A program made the position numbers and the translations under genes. A stretch of 64,000 nucleotides of DNA. Origin: Bacteroidia bacterium (GTDB lineage Bacteria; Bacteroidota; Bacteroidia; Flavobacteriales; Flavobacteriaceae). How positions within the stretch are numbered: position 1 is the first letter of the stretch; the number at the start of each line of letters is the position of its first letter. Shown here piece after piece: positions 17,417-28,149 of this stretch. The notes under the pieces were generated by a model. That model was not told the DNA's origin and ran no database searches. It saw only the letters and a program-made list of their open reading frames with translations. The stretch covers positions 186,001 to 250,000 of the forward strand of contig JAUIBP010000005.1 of assembly GCA_030427735.1 (NCBI GenBank), written 5' to 3'.

Positions 17417-17562
17417 TTTAATTTTTAGTTTATTGTATTTTAAGTTGTTTTGGCCGCATGTAGAGTCGACCACCGGTTTAGAACCCAAATTACCTTGATG
17501 GGTAAATTTGTCATAATTTTAAACCGTTTTTCAGGAAGTTATTTGCGTTAAGCGTTTTGCTA

Positions 17563-18210
17563 TTACACAAACATTTTAAAAGAAGGGCCTGCCCTTACCT
17601 CTGGAATGGTTCTATACAGATTATCGATTCCAAACGCTACAGTTTGGTAATATTTATAGGCCACTAAAACCTGAAGATTTACCGCACTGAAATCTATTAA
17701 ATTAGGAAAAACACATTCGTTAGCAGTAAATAATCTATTGTAAGCAGACTTAAATTCTACAGCAACTTTACCACTTTTTTCGAACGAAAAATCATGAGAG
17801 GCATGAATTTCATTAACATCTAAGTTATACGATACTGTTTTAGATGATGAAGGGAATTCTGGGATTTGCGTCTCGCTATCTTCTAAAGTAAGTGTTTCGT
17901 TATCGGATAGTATTTGTTTTATACTATTGACATCGTTATGACTGAAATAGGTTATTTTTACTTCGCCACTATCGGCCTTATTAACCTGAATACAGTCTAC
18001 GCCAATTTCTTCTAACTGAGCTTTTACAGTTTCAATAGCCAAATTAGCTTGATCCTGAGAAACGATGCGACTGGTAAATTGAAAAACGATTTCCTGATTA
18101 GGTACAACCTCCTGTGTACTGCTCGACACCGTGCCAAAGGCAAACAATGCTATTACAAATACACTAAGGTACCATCTGGAATACAAACTTATATTTATGC
18201 TGTTCTTCAA
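17563..18210 (-). CDS. Secreted protein of unknown function with a SecD-P1-like pattern, non-AUG start
   Basis: I do not recognise this 215-residue protein as a named family. It has an N-terminal signal-peptide-like segment (RWYLSVFVIALFAFGTVSSS) and no internal methionine until the C-terminal KMFV, so it must start at a non-AUG codon; TTG at 18210 is the best candidate. Residues about 50-105 (IVSQDQANLAIETVKAQLEE, then IGVDCIQ and VKITYF) follow the order seen in the SecD periplasmic P1 head (helix, EfGV, strand), which may be chance. Its gene lies directly upstream of secDF on the same strand, 210 bp away, separated by the secDF promoter. The protein is probably periplasmic. Confidence 0.6.
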   Translation of the reverse strand: MKNSINISLYSRWYLSVFVIALFAFGTVSSSTQEVVPNQEIVFQFTSRIVSQDQANLAIETVKAQLEEIGVDCIQVNKADSGEVKITYFSHNDVNSIKQILSDNETLTLEDSETQIPEFPSSSKTVSYNLDVNEIHASHDFSFEKSGKVAVEFKSAYNRLFTANECVFPNLIDFSAVNLQVLVAYKYYQTVAFGIDNLYRTIPEVRAGPSFKMFV

Positions 18211-18356
18211 TTTACTTGTATTGCTGCTTAAATATGAAAATTTAGTCCTTTAAAGCTAAAAATTTAAGCGCGTCAAATATATAAAATTTTATAAAGTATC
18301 CCGTATCTACTAATGCTTTATTTATGAGAAGCTTCGCATAACTGCATTATAAATAT

Positions 18357-18403
18357 AAAAAACGAAATCGCCCGATTAGATTGTTAAACCTAATCGGACG
18401 ATT
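18357..18403 (-). terminator. Intrinsic terminator of mdh
   Basis: A stem AATCG-C-CCGATTAG (18366-18379) / CTAATCGG-A-CGATT (18390-18403) has one mismatch and a 10-nt loop. A T-rich run follows on the minus strand. Confidence 0.8.
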
Positions 18404-18426
18404 ATTGTATAAACTTTAGCTTATTA

Positions 18427-19353
18427 CTATACTTCTAATAAACCATTAGTCTTTTTAACACCTTCTGCACTCGATTGAAGATGCGCTTTTTCAGCATCGC
18501 TTAAAGGAATATCAACAATACGCTCTATTCCATTTTTTCCTAAAACAACAGGAACACCAATACAAATGTCGCTTAAACCATATTCTCCATCTAACAAAGT
18601 AGAACATGGGAAAATCTTTTTAGTATCGCAAGCAATAGCTTGTACCATTCCAGATACAGCTGCACCTGGCGCGTACCAAGCCGATGTACCTAATAATTTA
18701 GTTAAAGTAGCTCCACCAACTTTAGTATCGGCAGCAACTTGCTCTAAACGCTCTTCGCTTAAAAATTCAGACACTCTAATGCTGTTTCTTGTAGCATGGC
18801 TAGTTAATGGCACCATACCAGTATCGCTATGTCCACCAATAACCATTCCGTCTATATCGCTAATTGGCGCTTCTAAGGCCTCGGCTAATCTGTATTTAAA
18901 ACGAGCAGAATCTAAAGCTCCACCCATACCAATAATACGGTTTTTAGGTAAACCTGTAGCTTTGTGCGCTAAGTATGTCATGGTATCCATAGGGTTACTT
19001 ACCACGATTAAAATCATGTTTGGAGAATGCTCTAACAAACTAGACGATACGTTTTTTACAATACCTGCGTTAATCCCGATTAATTCTTCACGAGTCATAC
19101 CTGGTTTACGTGGTATTCCAGAAGTAATTACACAAATATCACTATCGGCTGTTTTACTGTAATCGTTAGTTACACCTGTAATTTTAGTATCGAATCCGTT
19201 TAACGAGGCTGTTTGCATTAAATCCATAGCTTTACCTTCAGCAAAACCTTCTTTAATGTCTAATAAAACAACTTCTGAAGCAAAGTTTTTAATAGCAATA
19301 TATTCTGCACAACTTGCACCTACTGCTCCTGCTCCAACTACTGTTACTTTCAT
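18427..19353 (-). CDS. mdh: Malate dehydrogenase
   Basis: The 308-residue enzyme oxidises malate to oxaloacetate in the TCA cycle. It belongs to the lactate-dehydrogenase-like malate dehydrogenases: GAGAVGASCAEYIA for NAD binding, DIKEGFAEGKAMDLMQ with the Asp that selects NAD, the substrate arginines in GIPRKPGMTREELIGIN, and IGGHSDTGMVPL with the catalytic His. Length is typical. The -7 box at 19394-19401 lies 40 nt before the ATG. It is a single gene with its own terminator. Confidence 0.96.
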   Translation of the reverse strand: MKVTVVGAGAVGASCAEYIAIKNFASEVVLLDIKEGFAEGKAMDLMQTASLNGFDTKITGVTNDYSKTADSDICVITSGIPRKPGMTREELIGINAGIVKNVSSSLLEHSPNMILIVVSNPMDTMTYLAHKATGLPKNRIIGMGGALDSARFKYRLAEALEAPISDIDGMVIGGHSDTGMVPLTSHATRNSIRVSEFLSEERLEQVAADTKVGGATLTKLLGTSAWYAPGAAVSGMVQAIACDTKKIFPCSTLLDGEYGLSDICIGVPVVLGKNGIERIVDIPLSDAEKAHLQSSAEGVKKTNGLLEV

Positions 19354-19393
19354 TTATATTAAATTTTTAAGATTGAAAATTATTTATTACTAG

Positions 19394-19401
19394 CAAATTT
19401 A
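19394..19401 (-). promoter_or_regulatory. -7 element of mdh
   Basis: On the minus strand this is TAAATTTG, an exact TAnnTTTG match. No TTG stands at the ideal -33 position. Confidence 0.4.
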
Positions 19402-19511
19402 ACACTTTTAATATAACTAATGCCGATGTTTAATGACTATATACCAGCAATTAACAATTACTTTAAATATGTTAAATATGTGTACTTTATATGTATTTAT
19501 GTTATTTAATT

Positions 19512-19548
19512 AAAAAACACCTTGAGATTAATCTGAAGGTGTTTTTTT
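19512..19548 (-). terminator. Intrinsic terminator of gyrB
   Basis: A 12-bp stem AAAAAACACCTT (19512-19523) / AAGGTGTTTTTT (19537-19548) lies 2 bp past the gyrB stop. A- and T-runs make it usable on either strand. Confidence 0.85.
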
Positions 19549-19550
19549 TG

Positions 19551-21503
<1,953 letters not shown>

Positions 21504-21523
21504 TTATTTTTTTGAAATATCAT

Positions 21524-21555
21524 GCATAAAAAAATGATGCAGGGCGCATCATTTT
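21524..21555 (-). promoter_or_regulatory. Terminator-like hairpin in the gyrB 5' leader (candidate attenuator)
   Basis: AAAATGATGC (21531-21540) / GCATCATTTT (21546-21555) is a perfect 10-bp stem with a 5-nt loop. On the minus strand it is followed by further T residues. It lies between the gyrB -7 element and the ATG, so it is inside the predicted mRNA leader, starting about 10 nt from the 5' end. Confidence 0.6.
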
Positions 21556-21564
21556 GGATACATA

Positions 21565-21572
21565 CAAATATA
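21565..21572 (-). promoter_or_regulatory. -7 element of gyrB
   Basis: On the minus strand this is TATATTTG, an exact match. The predicted leader is about 70 nt. No TTG is seen at 19 bp. Confidence 0.45.
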
Positions 21573-21718
21573 CGAATTTTGAACGTGTTTTAAAAGTATA
21601 TAACGTACTCACCTTTATTTTTATCAACATTTGTTAATTACTACAAACGCGCTTAAAAGGGCTAAAAACGACCTTAAAACAAATTTAAACTCATTTTCTA
21701 CAAGTGTTAAAAACCAAA

Positions 21719-21757
21719 AAACCTCAACAGCTCTAAAAACAGAGCTATTGAGGTTTT
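21719..21757 (-). terminator. Intrinsic terminator of asnB
   Basis: A two-part stem CCTCAA/TTGAGG (21722-21727 with 21748-21753) and AGCTCT/AGAGCT (21729-21734 with 21741-21746) has one mismatch between them, flanked by A and T runs. It separates asnB from the gyrB promoter. Confidence 0.85.
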
Positions 21758-21781
21758 GCAACACTAAAAAATTATATACGT

Positions 21782-23455
21782 TTACGCTATTTGATAAGCA
21801 TCGGTATGTACTTTTGCCACTGCTCTACCACTTGGGTCGTTCATGTTTTTAAAGGCCTCGTCCCACTCTAAAGCAATTTTTGTACTACAAGCTACACTGG
21901 CTTCTTGTGGCACACTTAAAGCTGCGGCATCGCTTGGGAAATGCTCTTCGAAAATTGAACGGTAATAAAACTCTTCTTTATTTTGCGGTGTTTGTATTGG
22001 AAACCTGAAATGTGCGTTGGCCAATTGCTCGTCTGACACTTCTTCGTTTACAATTTCTTTAAGCGTATCAATCCAACTATAACCTACACCGTCGCTAAAT
22101 TGTTCTTTTTGTCGCCATGCCACACTTTCTGGTAACATGTCTTCAAAAGCTTTACGCACCACCCATTTCTCCATTCGCTCGCCATTAATCATTTTATCTT
22201 GAGGGTTTATGCTCATAGCTACATCTATAAATTCTTTATCTAAAAATGGCACACGTCCTTCTATACCCCAAGCCGCTAAACTTTTATTGGCACGTAAACA
22301 ATCGTACATATGTAGTTTACTTAATTTACGTACAGTTTCTTCGTGAAACTCTTTAGCGTTTGGCGCTTTATGAAAGTAAAGATAACCCCCAAAAAGTTCA
22401 TCGGCACCTTCGCCAGACAACACCATTTTAATACCCATAGATTTAATAACTCGCGCCATTAAATACATAGGCGTACTCGCACGAATGGTGGTAATATCGT
22501 AGGTTTCTAGGTTATAAATTACATCGCGAATAGCATCTAAGCCTTCTTGGATAGTGAATTTAATTTCGTGATGCACGGTACCAATATGGTCGGCAACTTT
22601 TTGAGCCGCAGCCAAATCTGGCGATCCTTCTAAACCAACAGAAAATGAATGCAATTGCGGCCACCAAGCATCAGAAGTATCGTCGCTTTCTATACGTTTT
22701 TGCGCATATTTTTTAGCAATAGCAGACGTTACCGAAGAATCTAACCCTCCAGACAGCAACACCCCGTAAGGCACATCGCTCATTAATTGTCTGTGAACCG
22801 CTGCTTCTAAAGCTTCTTTTATAGCTTTAATACTGGTCTCGTTTTCCTTTACTGCATCAAACTCTGTCCAATCACGAACATACCATTTAACAAATTTACC
22901 ATCTTTACTAGACATGTAATGTCCAGGAGGAAACAGCTCTATTTTTGTACAATAGCCCTCAAGCGCTTTTAATTCGGAAGCCACATAAAAGGTTCCGTTT
23001 TGATCCCATCCTATGTATAACGGAATAATACCCATGTGGTCGCGAGCAATAAAATACTCGTCTTTATCGACATCATAAATAGCAAATCCAAAAATTCCGT
23101 TTAATTCATCAACAAAATCTACACCCTTTTCTTTGTAAAGCGCTAAAATAACTTCGCAATCAGACTGGGTTTGAAATTCGTATGTTCCATCAAATTGCTT
23201 ACGTAACTCACGGTGATTATAAATTTCTCCATTGGCCGCTAAAACCAACTTTTTATCTGGACTAAACAACGGTTGCTTTCCCGAAGCTGGATCTACAATA
23301 GCTAAACGTTCGTGTGCTAAAATCGCTTTATCATTACTATAAATCCCACTCCAATCTGGTCCACGATGACGCACTTTTTTTGACATTTCTAAAATTTGAG
23401 GACGTAAATCTTCAGCCCCTTGTTTTAAGTCGAATGCACATACTATTCCACACAT
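21782..23455 (-). CDS. asnB: Asparagine synthase B, glutamine-hydrolysing
   Basis: The 557-residue enzyme makes asparagine from aspartate, ATP and glutamine. It starts MCGIVCAFD, leaving Cys2 as the N-terminal nucleophile of the class II glutaminase domain, with RHRGPDWSGIY and ANGEIYNHRELR. The synthetase domain has the PP-loop VLLSGGLDSSVTSAIAKKYA near 230 and SGEGADELFGGY. Length is that of the E. coli AsnB type. It is a single gene, with no clear promoter match in the AT-rich 242 bp up to the next divergent gene (23456-23697). Confidence 0.96.
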   Translation of the reverse strand: MCGIVCAFDLKQGAEDLRPQILEMSKKVRHRGPDWSGIYSNDKAILAHERLAIVDPASGKQPLFSPDKKLVLAANGEIYNHRELRKQFDGTYEFQTQSDCEVILALYKEKGVDFVDELNGIFGFAIYDVDKDEYFIARDHMGIIPLYIGWDQNGTFYVASELKALEGYCTKIELFPPGHYMSSKDGKFVKWYVRDWTEFDAVKENETSIKAIKEALEAAVHRQLMSDVPYGVLLSGGLDSSVTSAIAKKYAQKRIESDDTSDAWWPQLHSFSVGLEGSPDLAAAQKVADHIGTVHHEIKFTIQEGLDAIRDVIYNLETYDITTIRASTPMYLMARVIKSMGIKMVLSGEGADELFGGYLYFHKAPNAKEFHEETVRKLSKLHMYDCLRANKSLAAWGIEGRVPFLDKEFIDVAMSINPQDKMINGERMEKWVVRKAFEDMLPESVAWRQKEQFSDGVGYSWIDTLKEIVNEEVSDEQLANAHFRFPIQTPQNKEEFYYRSIFEEHFPSDAAALSVPQEASVACSTKIALEWDEAFKNMNDPSGRAVAKVHTDAYQIA

Positions 23456-23697
23456 AATCTATATATTTTAATTTCTTTTTTTATTTTAATTACAAAGCAA
23501 ATATGAAACTATAACTCATACAATGAAACAATAAACATAAAATTAATTACAATTTAAAACTAAAAAATCAATTTTAAATAAAATTAAAAACCAAACACAC
23601 AATATATATTTCATTCTCATTAAATATGTAAACTTAAACAGATTTTACCGACCTTTACACCTACATACCTTATTAATCATTATTAAAACAAAACATT

Positions 23698-24240
23698 ATG
23701 AAATTATTTAAAGTCTCTACATTTTTCGTTGCTTTAGCATTTAGCCTTTGTACCGCAGTACAAGCCCAAGAATTTAAAGGTTTAGACAAAAGCCCAATGG
23801 ATGCGGCTGCTTACCCAGCAAGTTACAAAGAAGCAAACAAAGCCATTAAAGTGGTATACAGCAGACCTCAATTAAACGAAAGAAGTTTAGAGCAACTAGC
23901 GCCACAAGGCAAAGTTTGGAGAACAGGAGCAAACGAAATTCCTGAAATCACATTTTACAAACCAGTTGTTTTTGGAGACAAGACCATTAAACCTGGATCT
24001 TACGCTTTATTTACTATTCCTGGAGAAAAAACTTGGACGGTTATTTTAAGTTCGGATGTTAATGCTTGGGGCGCTTACTCGTATAACGAAGCTAACGATG
24101 TGGCTCGTGCCAACGGTATCGTTTCTACAGACAGCGAACCGATTGAAGCATTTTCTATTGCTTTTACAGGAGACGATAAAAATGCCACCATGCACCTAGC
24201 TTGGGGAACTACACGTGTACAGGTTCCTTTTAAATTATAA
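23698..24240 (+). CDS. DUF2911 family secreted protein
   Basis: The 180-residue protein has a signal peptide (KVSTFFVALAFSLCTAVQAQ) and the DUF2911 core: IKVVYSRPQLNERSLE, GKVWRTGANEIPEITF, IKPGSYALFTIPGEKTWTVIL and MHLAWGTTRVQVPF. The family is widespread in Bacteroidota; its function is not known. It should be periplasmic or at the cell surface. It has its own strong terminator, facing queE. Confidence 0.85.
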   Translation: MKLFKVSTFFVALAFSLCTAVQAQEFKGLDKSPMDAAAYPASYKEANKAIKVVYSRPQLNERSLEQLAPQGKVWRTGANEIPEITFYKPVVFGDKTIKPGSYALFTIPGEKTWTVILSSDVNAWGAYSYNEANDVARANGIVSTDSEPIEAFSIAFTGDDKNATMHLAWGTTRVQVPFKL

Positions 24241-24264
24241 TCTATTTATAGTTTAAAACAACAT

Positions 24265-24298
24265 AAAAAAGCCGCTTTTATTAAAAAGCGGCTTTTTT
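24265..24298. terminator. Bidirectional terminator between the DUF2911 gene and queE
   Basis: A perfect 15-bp stem AAAAAAGCCGCTTTT (24265-24279) / AAAAGCGGCTTTTTT (24284-24298) with a 4-nt loop. A- and T-runs on both sides suit two convergent genes. Confidence 0.9.
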
Positions 24299-24316
24299 AT
24301 GCTTTGGTTCCTCTTT

Positions 24317-24946
24317 TTAAGGAATATTTAAATATTTATGAGTTTGTAAAGACACTTTCCATTTAGGATTTGCCATTACGTAATCTACAATTTCAGGAAT
24401 TATCTTATCGCGCTTGCTCCATTCTGGTTGTAAATATAGGATACAATTTTCGCCAACTTTGGCCGCCTGTTCTTCGGCAAACTTAAAATCGTCTTTATTG
24501 TAAACAATAACTTTTAATTCGTTTGCTTTCGCTGATACTTCTGCAGTAGGCAATTTCAGTTTTTTGGGCGATAAACAAATCCAATCCCATGTTCCTGTTA
24601 ACGGATAAGCCCCAGAAGTTTCTATATGCGTTTGAAGCCCTTTTGCTTTTAATTGCGTTGTTAGCTCTGTCATATCCCAAGTTAAAGGCTCACCGCCAGT
24701 AACTACAATAGTATTACTATGCAAAGCGGCTTTTTCAACTATTTTTTCCGTTTCTGTAGGCGGATGTAATTCGGCATCCCAGCTCTCCTTCACATCGCAC
24801 CAATGGCAACCGACATCGCAACCACCAACACGAATAAAATAAGCTGCCGTACCTTTGTGATAGCCTTCGCCTTGTATGGTATAAAACTCTTCCATTAAAG
24901 GAAGCATAACACCTTTATTAACCAACTCTTGAATCTCTTGCTTCAT
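24317..24946 (-). CDS. queE: 7-carboxy-7-deazaguanine synthase
   Basis: QueE is the radical-SAM step of queuosine/7-deazaguanine synthesis (6-carboxytetrahydropterin to CDG). The 209-residue protein has EEFYTIQGEG, then the cluster motif CDVGCHWCD (Cys-x3-Cys-x2-Cys) and VTGGEPLTWDM for SAM binding. An open frame extends three codons upstream to a TTG, but that TTG is part of the promoter box, so ATG 24946 is the start. The -7 element TATCTTTG (24960-24953) ends 6 nt before the ATG, implying an almost leaderless mRNA. No other queuosine gene is in the window; folE makes a shared precursor. Confidence 0.94.
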   Translation of the reverse strand: MKQEIQELVNKGVMLPLMEEFYTIQGEGYHKGTAAYFIRVGGCDVGCHWCDVKESWDAELHPPTETEKIVEKAALHSNTIVVTGGEPLTWDMTELTTQLKAKGLQTHIETSGAYPLTGTWDWICLSPKKLKLPTAEVSAKANELKVIVYNKDDFKFAEEQAAKVGENCILYLQPEWSKRDKIIPEIVDYVMANPKWKVSLQTHKYLNIP

Positions 24947-24952
24947 AGGGTG

Positions 24953-24960
24953 CAAAGATA
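24953..24960 (-). promoter_or_regulatory. -7 element of queE, 6 nt from the start codon
   Basis: On the minus strand this is TATCTTTG, an exact TAnnTTTG match, leaving only CACCCT before ATG. Confidence 0.55.
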
Positions 24961-25050
24961 GTTTACAGTTTCAAGTTTGCCCATAAAATCTTAAAAAGAT
25001 TTGGAGCGGATTACTTCAAGATTAGTATTTTTATAGAAAAATTAAGACTT

Positions 25051-26559
25051 ATGGCTCAAAACGATGCTTTTTTATCCGAAATTAAAGAAGGAAACACTTT
25101 TAAAGGCGACTATATTACCTTAGGTGCAGCCATGTTAAACGAACAGGCTATAAAAAATGCTTTTGTAAACATCCCTTTAAAAACGTTAAACCGCCATGGT
25201 TTAATTGCAGGAGCCACAGGAACAGGAAAAACCAAAACACTACAAGTTATGGCCGAAAACTTATCGGAGCACGGCATACCGGTTTTACTTATGGATATTA
25301 AGGGCGACTTGAGCGGATTGGCTAAATCTGGCGATGCAAACAGTAAAATTACCGAACGCCACGACAAAATTGGCTTTCCATACGCACCAAAAGCATTTCC
25401 TGTAGAATTGCTAAGCCTATCGGAACAAGATGGTGTAAGACTTAGAGCCACAGTAAGTGAATTTGGCCCTGTTTTATTATCGCGTATTTTAGATTTATCA
25501 GACACCCAATCTGGTATTGTATCGGTTATTTTTAAATATTGCGATGACCATGCGCTCCCTTTATTGGACTTAAAAGATTTCAAAAAAATATTACAATACG
25601 CCACCCAAGAAGGCAAAAAAGAATTCGAAGAGGCTTACGGACGCATATCCACAGCCTCTACCGGAGCTATTTTAAGAAAAATTGTAGAATTGGAACAACA
25701 AGGCGCCGACTTGTTTTTTGGAGAAACCTCTTTCGATGTTCAAGATTTATTACGTTTAGATGATAACGGAAGAGGCTATATTAATATTTTAAGATTAACC
25801 GATATTCAAGACCGTCCAAAACTTTTCTCTACATTCATGCTTAGCCTTTTGGCTGAAATTTACACAACCTTCCCCGAGCAAGGTGATACTGGCAGACCTG
25901 AATTAGTAATATTTATAGACGAGGCCCACTTAATTTTTGATGAAGCATCTAAAGCGCTTCATGACCAAATAGAAAGTATTGTAAAGCTTATTCGCAGTAA
26001 AGGGGTTGGACTATATTTTGTAACGCAAAACCCAACCGATGTTCCCGAAGCCGTACTGAGTCAATTAGGGCTTAAAGTACAACACGCCCTTAGAGCCTTT
26101 ACTGCAAAAGACAGAAAAGCTATTAAACTAACAGCACAGAACTATCCTATTTCTGAGTATTACGATACCGAAACGGTATTAACATCGCTTGGCACAGGAG
26201 AAGCTCTTGTTTCTGCCCTAGACGAAAAAGGCAGGCCTACGCCATTAGCCGCAACTATGATGCGCGCACCTATGAGCCGCATGGACATATTAACAGCGAC
26301 TGAATTAGAAGCACTTGTAACAGCGTCTAAACTGGTAAAAAAATATAACGATACTATAGACAGAGAGAGTGCTTACGAAATGTTAAACGCTAAAATAAAA
26401 CAAGCCGAGGCCGAACAGGAACGCGCCAAAACAACCCGAAAAAGCACCACTACAAGCTCTAGAAAAAGTACAGCCATGAATCCTGTTATAAAAGTACTAA
26501 CCAGCGCCACTTTTATTAGAAGTGTATTTGGAATATTAAACAAAGTGATAAAAAAATAA
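25051..26559 (+). CDS. HerA-like helicase/ATPase, DUF853 (YjgR) family
   Basis: The 502-residue protein shows Walker A GATGTGKTKTLQ (near 55), the DIKGDLSGLA block, and Walker B ELVIFIDEAHLIFDEA (near 285), followed by LIRSKGVGLYFVTQNPTDVP, the typical DUF853 order. Members belong to the FtsK/HerA class of P-loop ATPases; a motor role on DNA or protein is inferred from the class but not known for this branch. The C-terminal segment is basic and Thr/Ser/Lys-rich. It is preceded by a TATTTTTA box (25026-25033) and followed 48 bp later by a small lipoprotein gene. Confidence 0.85.
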   Translation: MAQNDAFLSEIKEGNTFKGDYITLGAAMLNEQAIKNAFVNIPLKTLNRHGLIAGATGTGKTKTLQVMAENLSEHGIPVLLMDIKGDLSGLAKSGDANSKITERHDKIGFPYAPKAFPVELLSLSEQDGVRLRATVSEFGPVLLSRILDLSDTQSGIVSVIFKYCDDHALPLLDLKDFKKILQYATQEGKKEFEEAYGRISTASTGAILRKIVELEQQGADLFFGETSFDVQDLLRLDDNGRGYINILRLTDIQDRPKLFSTFMLSLLAEIYTTFPEQGDTGRPELVIFIDEAHLIFDEASKALHDQIESIVKLIRSKGVGLYFVTQNPTDVPEAVLSQLGLKVQHALRAFTAKDRKAIKLTAQNYPISEYYDTETVLTSLGTGEALVSALDEKGRPTPLAATMMRAPMSRMDILTATELEALVTASKLVKKYNDTIDRESAYEMLNAKIKQAEAEQERAKTTRKSTTTSSRKSTAMNPVIKVLTSATFIRSVFGILNKVIKK

Positions 26560-26607
26560 CTATTTTCACGCCCTCAAAACAAAATACTAAAACAATTATT
26601 TTCTATA

Positions 26608-27159
26608 ATGAAAAACTCTATTTTAAGCTTAACCGCTCTAAGTTTACTTTTTTTCAACTGTAATTCAGAATCAGATCCTTTTTTAATCCAGAAGAATAGC
26701 ATTGGGGCATTAACGGCAACCTCGCAAGTTAAAGACCTAGAAACTATTTTTAAAAACGATTCTGTTGTAAAGTTCGAGCCAGGCACACCATTTACAGGCA
26801 GTATCAACGAAATTGAAGTCTTTGAAAAAGGAGGAAAAAAACTTCTCACTTTATCGCCAAGTGCACTTCAAGACTCGACTGCAGTTATAAAAACTGTTCA
26901 AGTTTTAGATCCGCGTTATAAAACCAATACCGAGCTGTCTACATTGAGCACCTTTAAAGATATTGCAGATCACTATAAAATTTCCAGCATCGATAATTTA
27001 ATAAATTCGATTGTGGTTTCTGTAGACGAACTTAACGCCTCGTTTACTATAGATAAAATGGAATTACCTTCAAACTTACGCTTCGATATGACCTTACACA
27101 TTGAAGCTTCACAAATTCCAGACAACGCAAACATTAAATACTTTTTCTTAAATTGGTAA
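26608..27159 (+). CDS. Lipoprotein of unknown function
   Basis: The 183-residue protein starts MKNSILSLTALSLLFFNCNS, where FFNCN is a lipobox-like site with Cys18. I do not recognise a family for the rest, which is a soluble, mostly beta-looking domain with KVLTLS-like strands (GGKKLLTLSPSAL), VVSVDELNASFTIDKM and LHIEASQIPDNANIKYFFL. It lies between the DUF853 ATPase and a YitT-type membrane protein, 13 bp before the latter. Similar lipoproteins occur in other flavobacteria, as I recall. The function cannot be inferred. Confidence 0.65.
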   Translation: MKNSILSLTALSLLFFNCNSESDPFLIQKNSIGALTATSQVKDLETIFKNDSVVKFEPGTPFTGSINEIEVFEKGGKKLLTLSPSALQDSTAVIKTVQVLDPRYKTNTELSTLSTFKDIADHYKISSIDNLINSIVVSVDELNASFTIDKMELPSNLRFDMTLHIEASQIPDNANIKYFFLNW

Positions 27160-27172
27160 TTTATAAAAGCCT

Positions 27173-28144
27173 ATGAAAAATTCACTTGTCTCCAAACTGC
27201 TCGTTTTTATTGCTCGAAAAAGACTCGAAACAAGTGAAACTGCTACAGCACCTTCTCTAAAAGAAGTTGTTCCTATTGTTAGATCGCTACAGGTAGAACT
27301 CAGCCACGCCATAAAAGAATACATTTATATTATTATAGGCGTATTCTCGGCAGGTTTTGGCCTTAAAGGTTTTTTACTTCCTAACCGATTTATCGATGGA
27401 GGCGCAACAGGTATCTCTCTGTTACTAGAGCACCTCACCAACATTCCGTTAGGGTATCTATTAATAATGGTTAACCTACCATTTTTAATTCTAGGAGCCA
27501 AAACGTACAGTCTAAAATTTGCCTTAAAAAGCATCGCTGCTATTACCCTGCTTGCTTTTGTAGTCCATAACGTTGACTACCCTACCATTACCGAAGACAA
27601 ACTTTTAATTTCTGTTTTTGGAGGATTCTTTCTTGGTCTGGGAATAGGAATGGCCATGCGTGGTGGCAGCGTTATAGATGGCACCGAAGTATTAGCCTTG
27701 TTTTTAAGTCGGAAATTATCGATAACCGTTGGGGATGTTCTATTTTTAATAAATATTGTTATTTTCTCTTTTGGCGCATATATTTTATCTATAGGAACAG
27801 CCTTGTACGCCATTTTAACTTATTTATCGGCTGCAAAAACAGTCGATTTTGTAATAGACGGTGTCGAAGAATATGTAGGCGTTACCATTATTTCAGACAA
27901 ACATGAAGACATCCGTATTATGGTAACCGAAAAACTACGCCGCGCCTGTACCATTTACAGCGGAAAAGGAGGTTACCAAAATGGGCAGATTCACGAAAAA
28001 GACATCATTTACACTGTAGTTACCCGTTTAGAACTTGCTAAATTAGAAACCGAAATAGACAAAATAGACCGGAATGCCTTTATAATAATGGGTCTTGTTA
28101 AAGATTTAAGAGGCGGAATGATTAAAAGAAAACCTCTAAAATAA
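27173..28144 (+). CDS. YitT family membrane protein (DUF161 and DUF2179)
   Basis: This 323-residue protein has an N-terminal extension of about 45 residues, five to six hydrophobic segments (IIIGVFSAGFGLKGFLLP, LGYLLIMVNLPFLILGAK, GGFFLGLGIGMAMRGGSVIDG and more), and a C-terminal soluble DUF2179 domain (GVTIISDKHEDIRIMVTEKL, YTVVTRLELAKLETEI). The fold suggests an inner-membrane transporter or sensor of unknown substrate. It starts 13 bp after the lipoprotein gene, and a cupin gene follows after 5 bp, so the run 26.6-29.3 kb looks like one operon. Confidence 0.88.
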   Translation: MKNSLVSKLLVFIARKRLETSETATAPSLKEVVPIVRSLQVELSHAIKEYIYIIIGVFSAGFGLKGFLLPNRFIDGGATGISLLLEHLTNIPLGYLLIMVNLPFLILGAKTYSLKFALKSIAAITLLAFVVHNVDYPTITEDKLLISVFGGFFLGLGIGMAMRGGSVIDGTEVLALFLSRKLSITVGDVLFLINIVIFSFGAYILSIGTALYAILTYLSAAKTVDFVIDGVEEYVGVTIISDKHEDIRIMVTEKLRRACTIYSGKGGYQNGQIHEKDIIYTVVTRLELAKLETEIDKIDRNAFIIMGLVKDLRGGMIKRKPLK

Positions 28145-28149
28145 CACCT

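Noticed and set aside
18566-19162. 198-residue frame opposite mdh
   Set aside because: It is antisense to a clear malate dehydrogenase with normal length and motifs.
25110-25616. 168-residue frame opposite the DUF853 gene
   Set aside because: It is antisense to the Walker A region and shows no domain.
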